A DNA stretch of 64,000 nucleotides from an uncultured Paracoccaceae bacterium (lineage in GTDB: Bacteria; Pseudomonadota; Alphaproteobacteria; Rhodobacterales; Rhodobacteraceae), in the NCBI GenBank assembly GCA_943787985.1, contig CALSOO010000004.1:682001-746000 (forward strand). The letters are read 5' to 3'. Shown here piece by piece: positions 63,785 to 64,000 of this stretch (the first letter of the stretch is position 1; every line of letters starts with the position of its first letter). The notes below the pieces were generated by a model that was given only the letters and a program-made list of their open reading frames with translations, was not told the DNA's origin and ran no database searches. Both the position numbers and the translations under genes were made by a program.

Positions 63785-64000
63785 TGACTAAGCTCCTGAT
63801 ATGTCGGGGCGACCTGAACGCCATCGGTCACATATTCCTGTCCCACGATCACAACATCAATGTTGTCCGGTAAGCCGGTGAGCCAAACGCCTTCAGCGGT
63901 GTCTCGCAAGAAATTGACGGGTGCGAACATCACCCGCGCGTCTTCGTCCAGCAGGCGCAGGCCCAAGGTGCCATCATTGCTGAGGGTCAGCGCCGAGCCG
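63781..64000 (-). CDS. RND membrane fusion protein (HlyD/AcrA family), C-terminal end only
   Basis: The frame is open to the window edge, so only the last 72 residues are seen: GSALTLSNDGTLGLRLLDED, VMFAPVNFLRDTAEGVWLTG, LPDNIDVVIVGQEYVTDGVQ. This is the typical membrane-proximal beta domain at the end of periplasmic adaptor proteins, which link the RND pump to an outer-membrane channel. The stop overlaps the RND start (ATGA), so the two form an operon. Confidence 0.85.
   Translation of the reverse strand, partial: GSALTLSNDGTLGLRLLDEDARVMFAPVNFLRDTAEGVWLTGLPDNIDVVIVGQEYVTDGVQVAPTYQELSQ

Noticed and set aside
1..64000. tRNA or rRNA genes
   Set aside because: No cloverleaf or rRNA sequence was recognised in the intergenic gaps; a tRNAscan run would settle it.

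Overview
The window looks like a chromosomal segment of a marine alphaproteobacterium of the Roseobacter group (Rhodobacteraceae). The basis is the gene content: a sarcosine-oxidase operon, a TRAP dicarboxylate-type transporter, tungstate and ferric-iron uptake, CcmI, RuvX, DUF1289, Atm1-type and RND exporters, plus high GC with alphaproteobacterial codon use. This is inference from gene families; no rRNA or tRNA gene is visible to confirm it.

Layout. (1) 1-18320: the downstream part of what reads as an extracellular contractile injection system (eCIS) locus. It holds a large cut-off protein, a CIS tape-measure-type protein (3011-4744), an eCIS-type AAA+ ATPase (4741-6564), an unknown 312-aa protein, a giant reading frame of about 3335 codons (7501-17508) split by one in-frame TAG at codon 655, and an unknown 267-aa protein. 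Most genes overlap by a few bases, so this is one operon. Sheath, tube and baseplate genes would lie upstream of the window. (2) 18423-20622: tungstate ABC transporter tupBCA. (3) 20619-25291: an ABC exporter-like protein with a degenerate ATPase and a cyclic-nucleotide-binding domain, a DUF3307 membrane protein, a lactonase-like metallohydrolase and a small monooxygenase. (4) 25384-28256: a catabolic operon (frameshifted isopropylmalate/tartrate-type dehydrogenase, Gfo/Idh/MocA oxidoreductase, GntR/FCD regulator) with a candidate operator. (5) 28258-32712: ferric-iron binding protein behind an Irr-box-like site, flavin reductase, adenylate kinase and acetyl-CoA synthetase. (6) 33159-38208: TRAP transporter with a frameshifted large subunit, an RTX protein and a methyltransferase.

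(7) 38755-41269: a compact 2.5-kb AT-richer island inserted in the 5' end of dusA. It is bounded by an 18-bp direct repeat, leaves the original dusA start as a 28-codon stub, and supplies a replacement start to the working dusA. It carries an AvcD-type cytidine deaminase (anti-phage), a 53-aa ORF with its own terminator, and a PrtN-like gene broken by a TAG. No integrase is present, so it looks like a non-autonomous defence cassette.

(8) 41198-45796: dusA, TauE/SafE permease, an unknown protein, DUF1289, ruvX, ccmI. (9) 46042-52208: soxBDAG, in which soxB, soxD and the first 0.8 kb of soxA carry many small indels while the rest of soxA and soxG are clean. (10) 52296-64000: two tandem secreted paralogues, sodB with a partial 3' duplication, a lipoprotein, a LOG-family enzyme, a LysM protein, an Atm1-type exporter, and an RND efflux pump with the end of its membrane fusion protein.

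Two places deserve most attention: the eCIS operon with its giant, TAG-interrupted putative cargo, and the minimal dusA-borne defence island. The local bursts of frameshifts (sox, dctM, the dehydrogenase) sit between clean genes and may be consensus errors; read data would decide.
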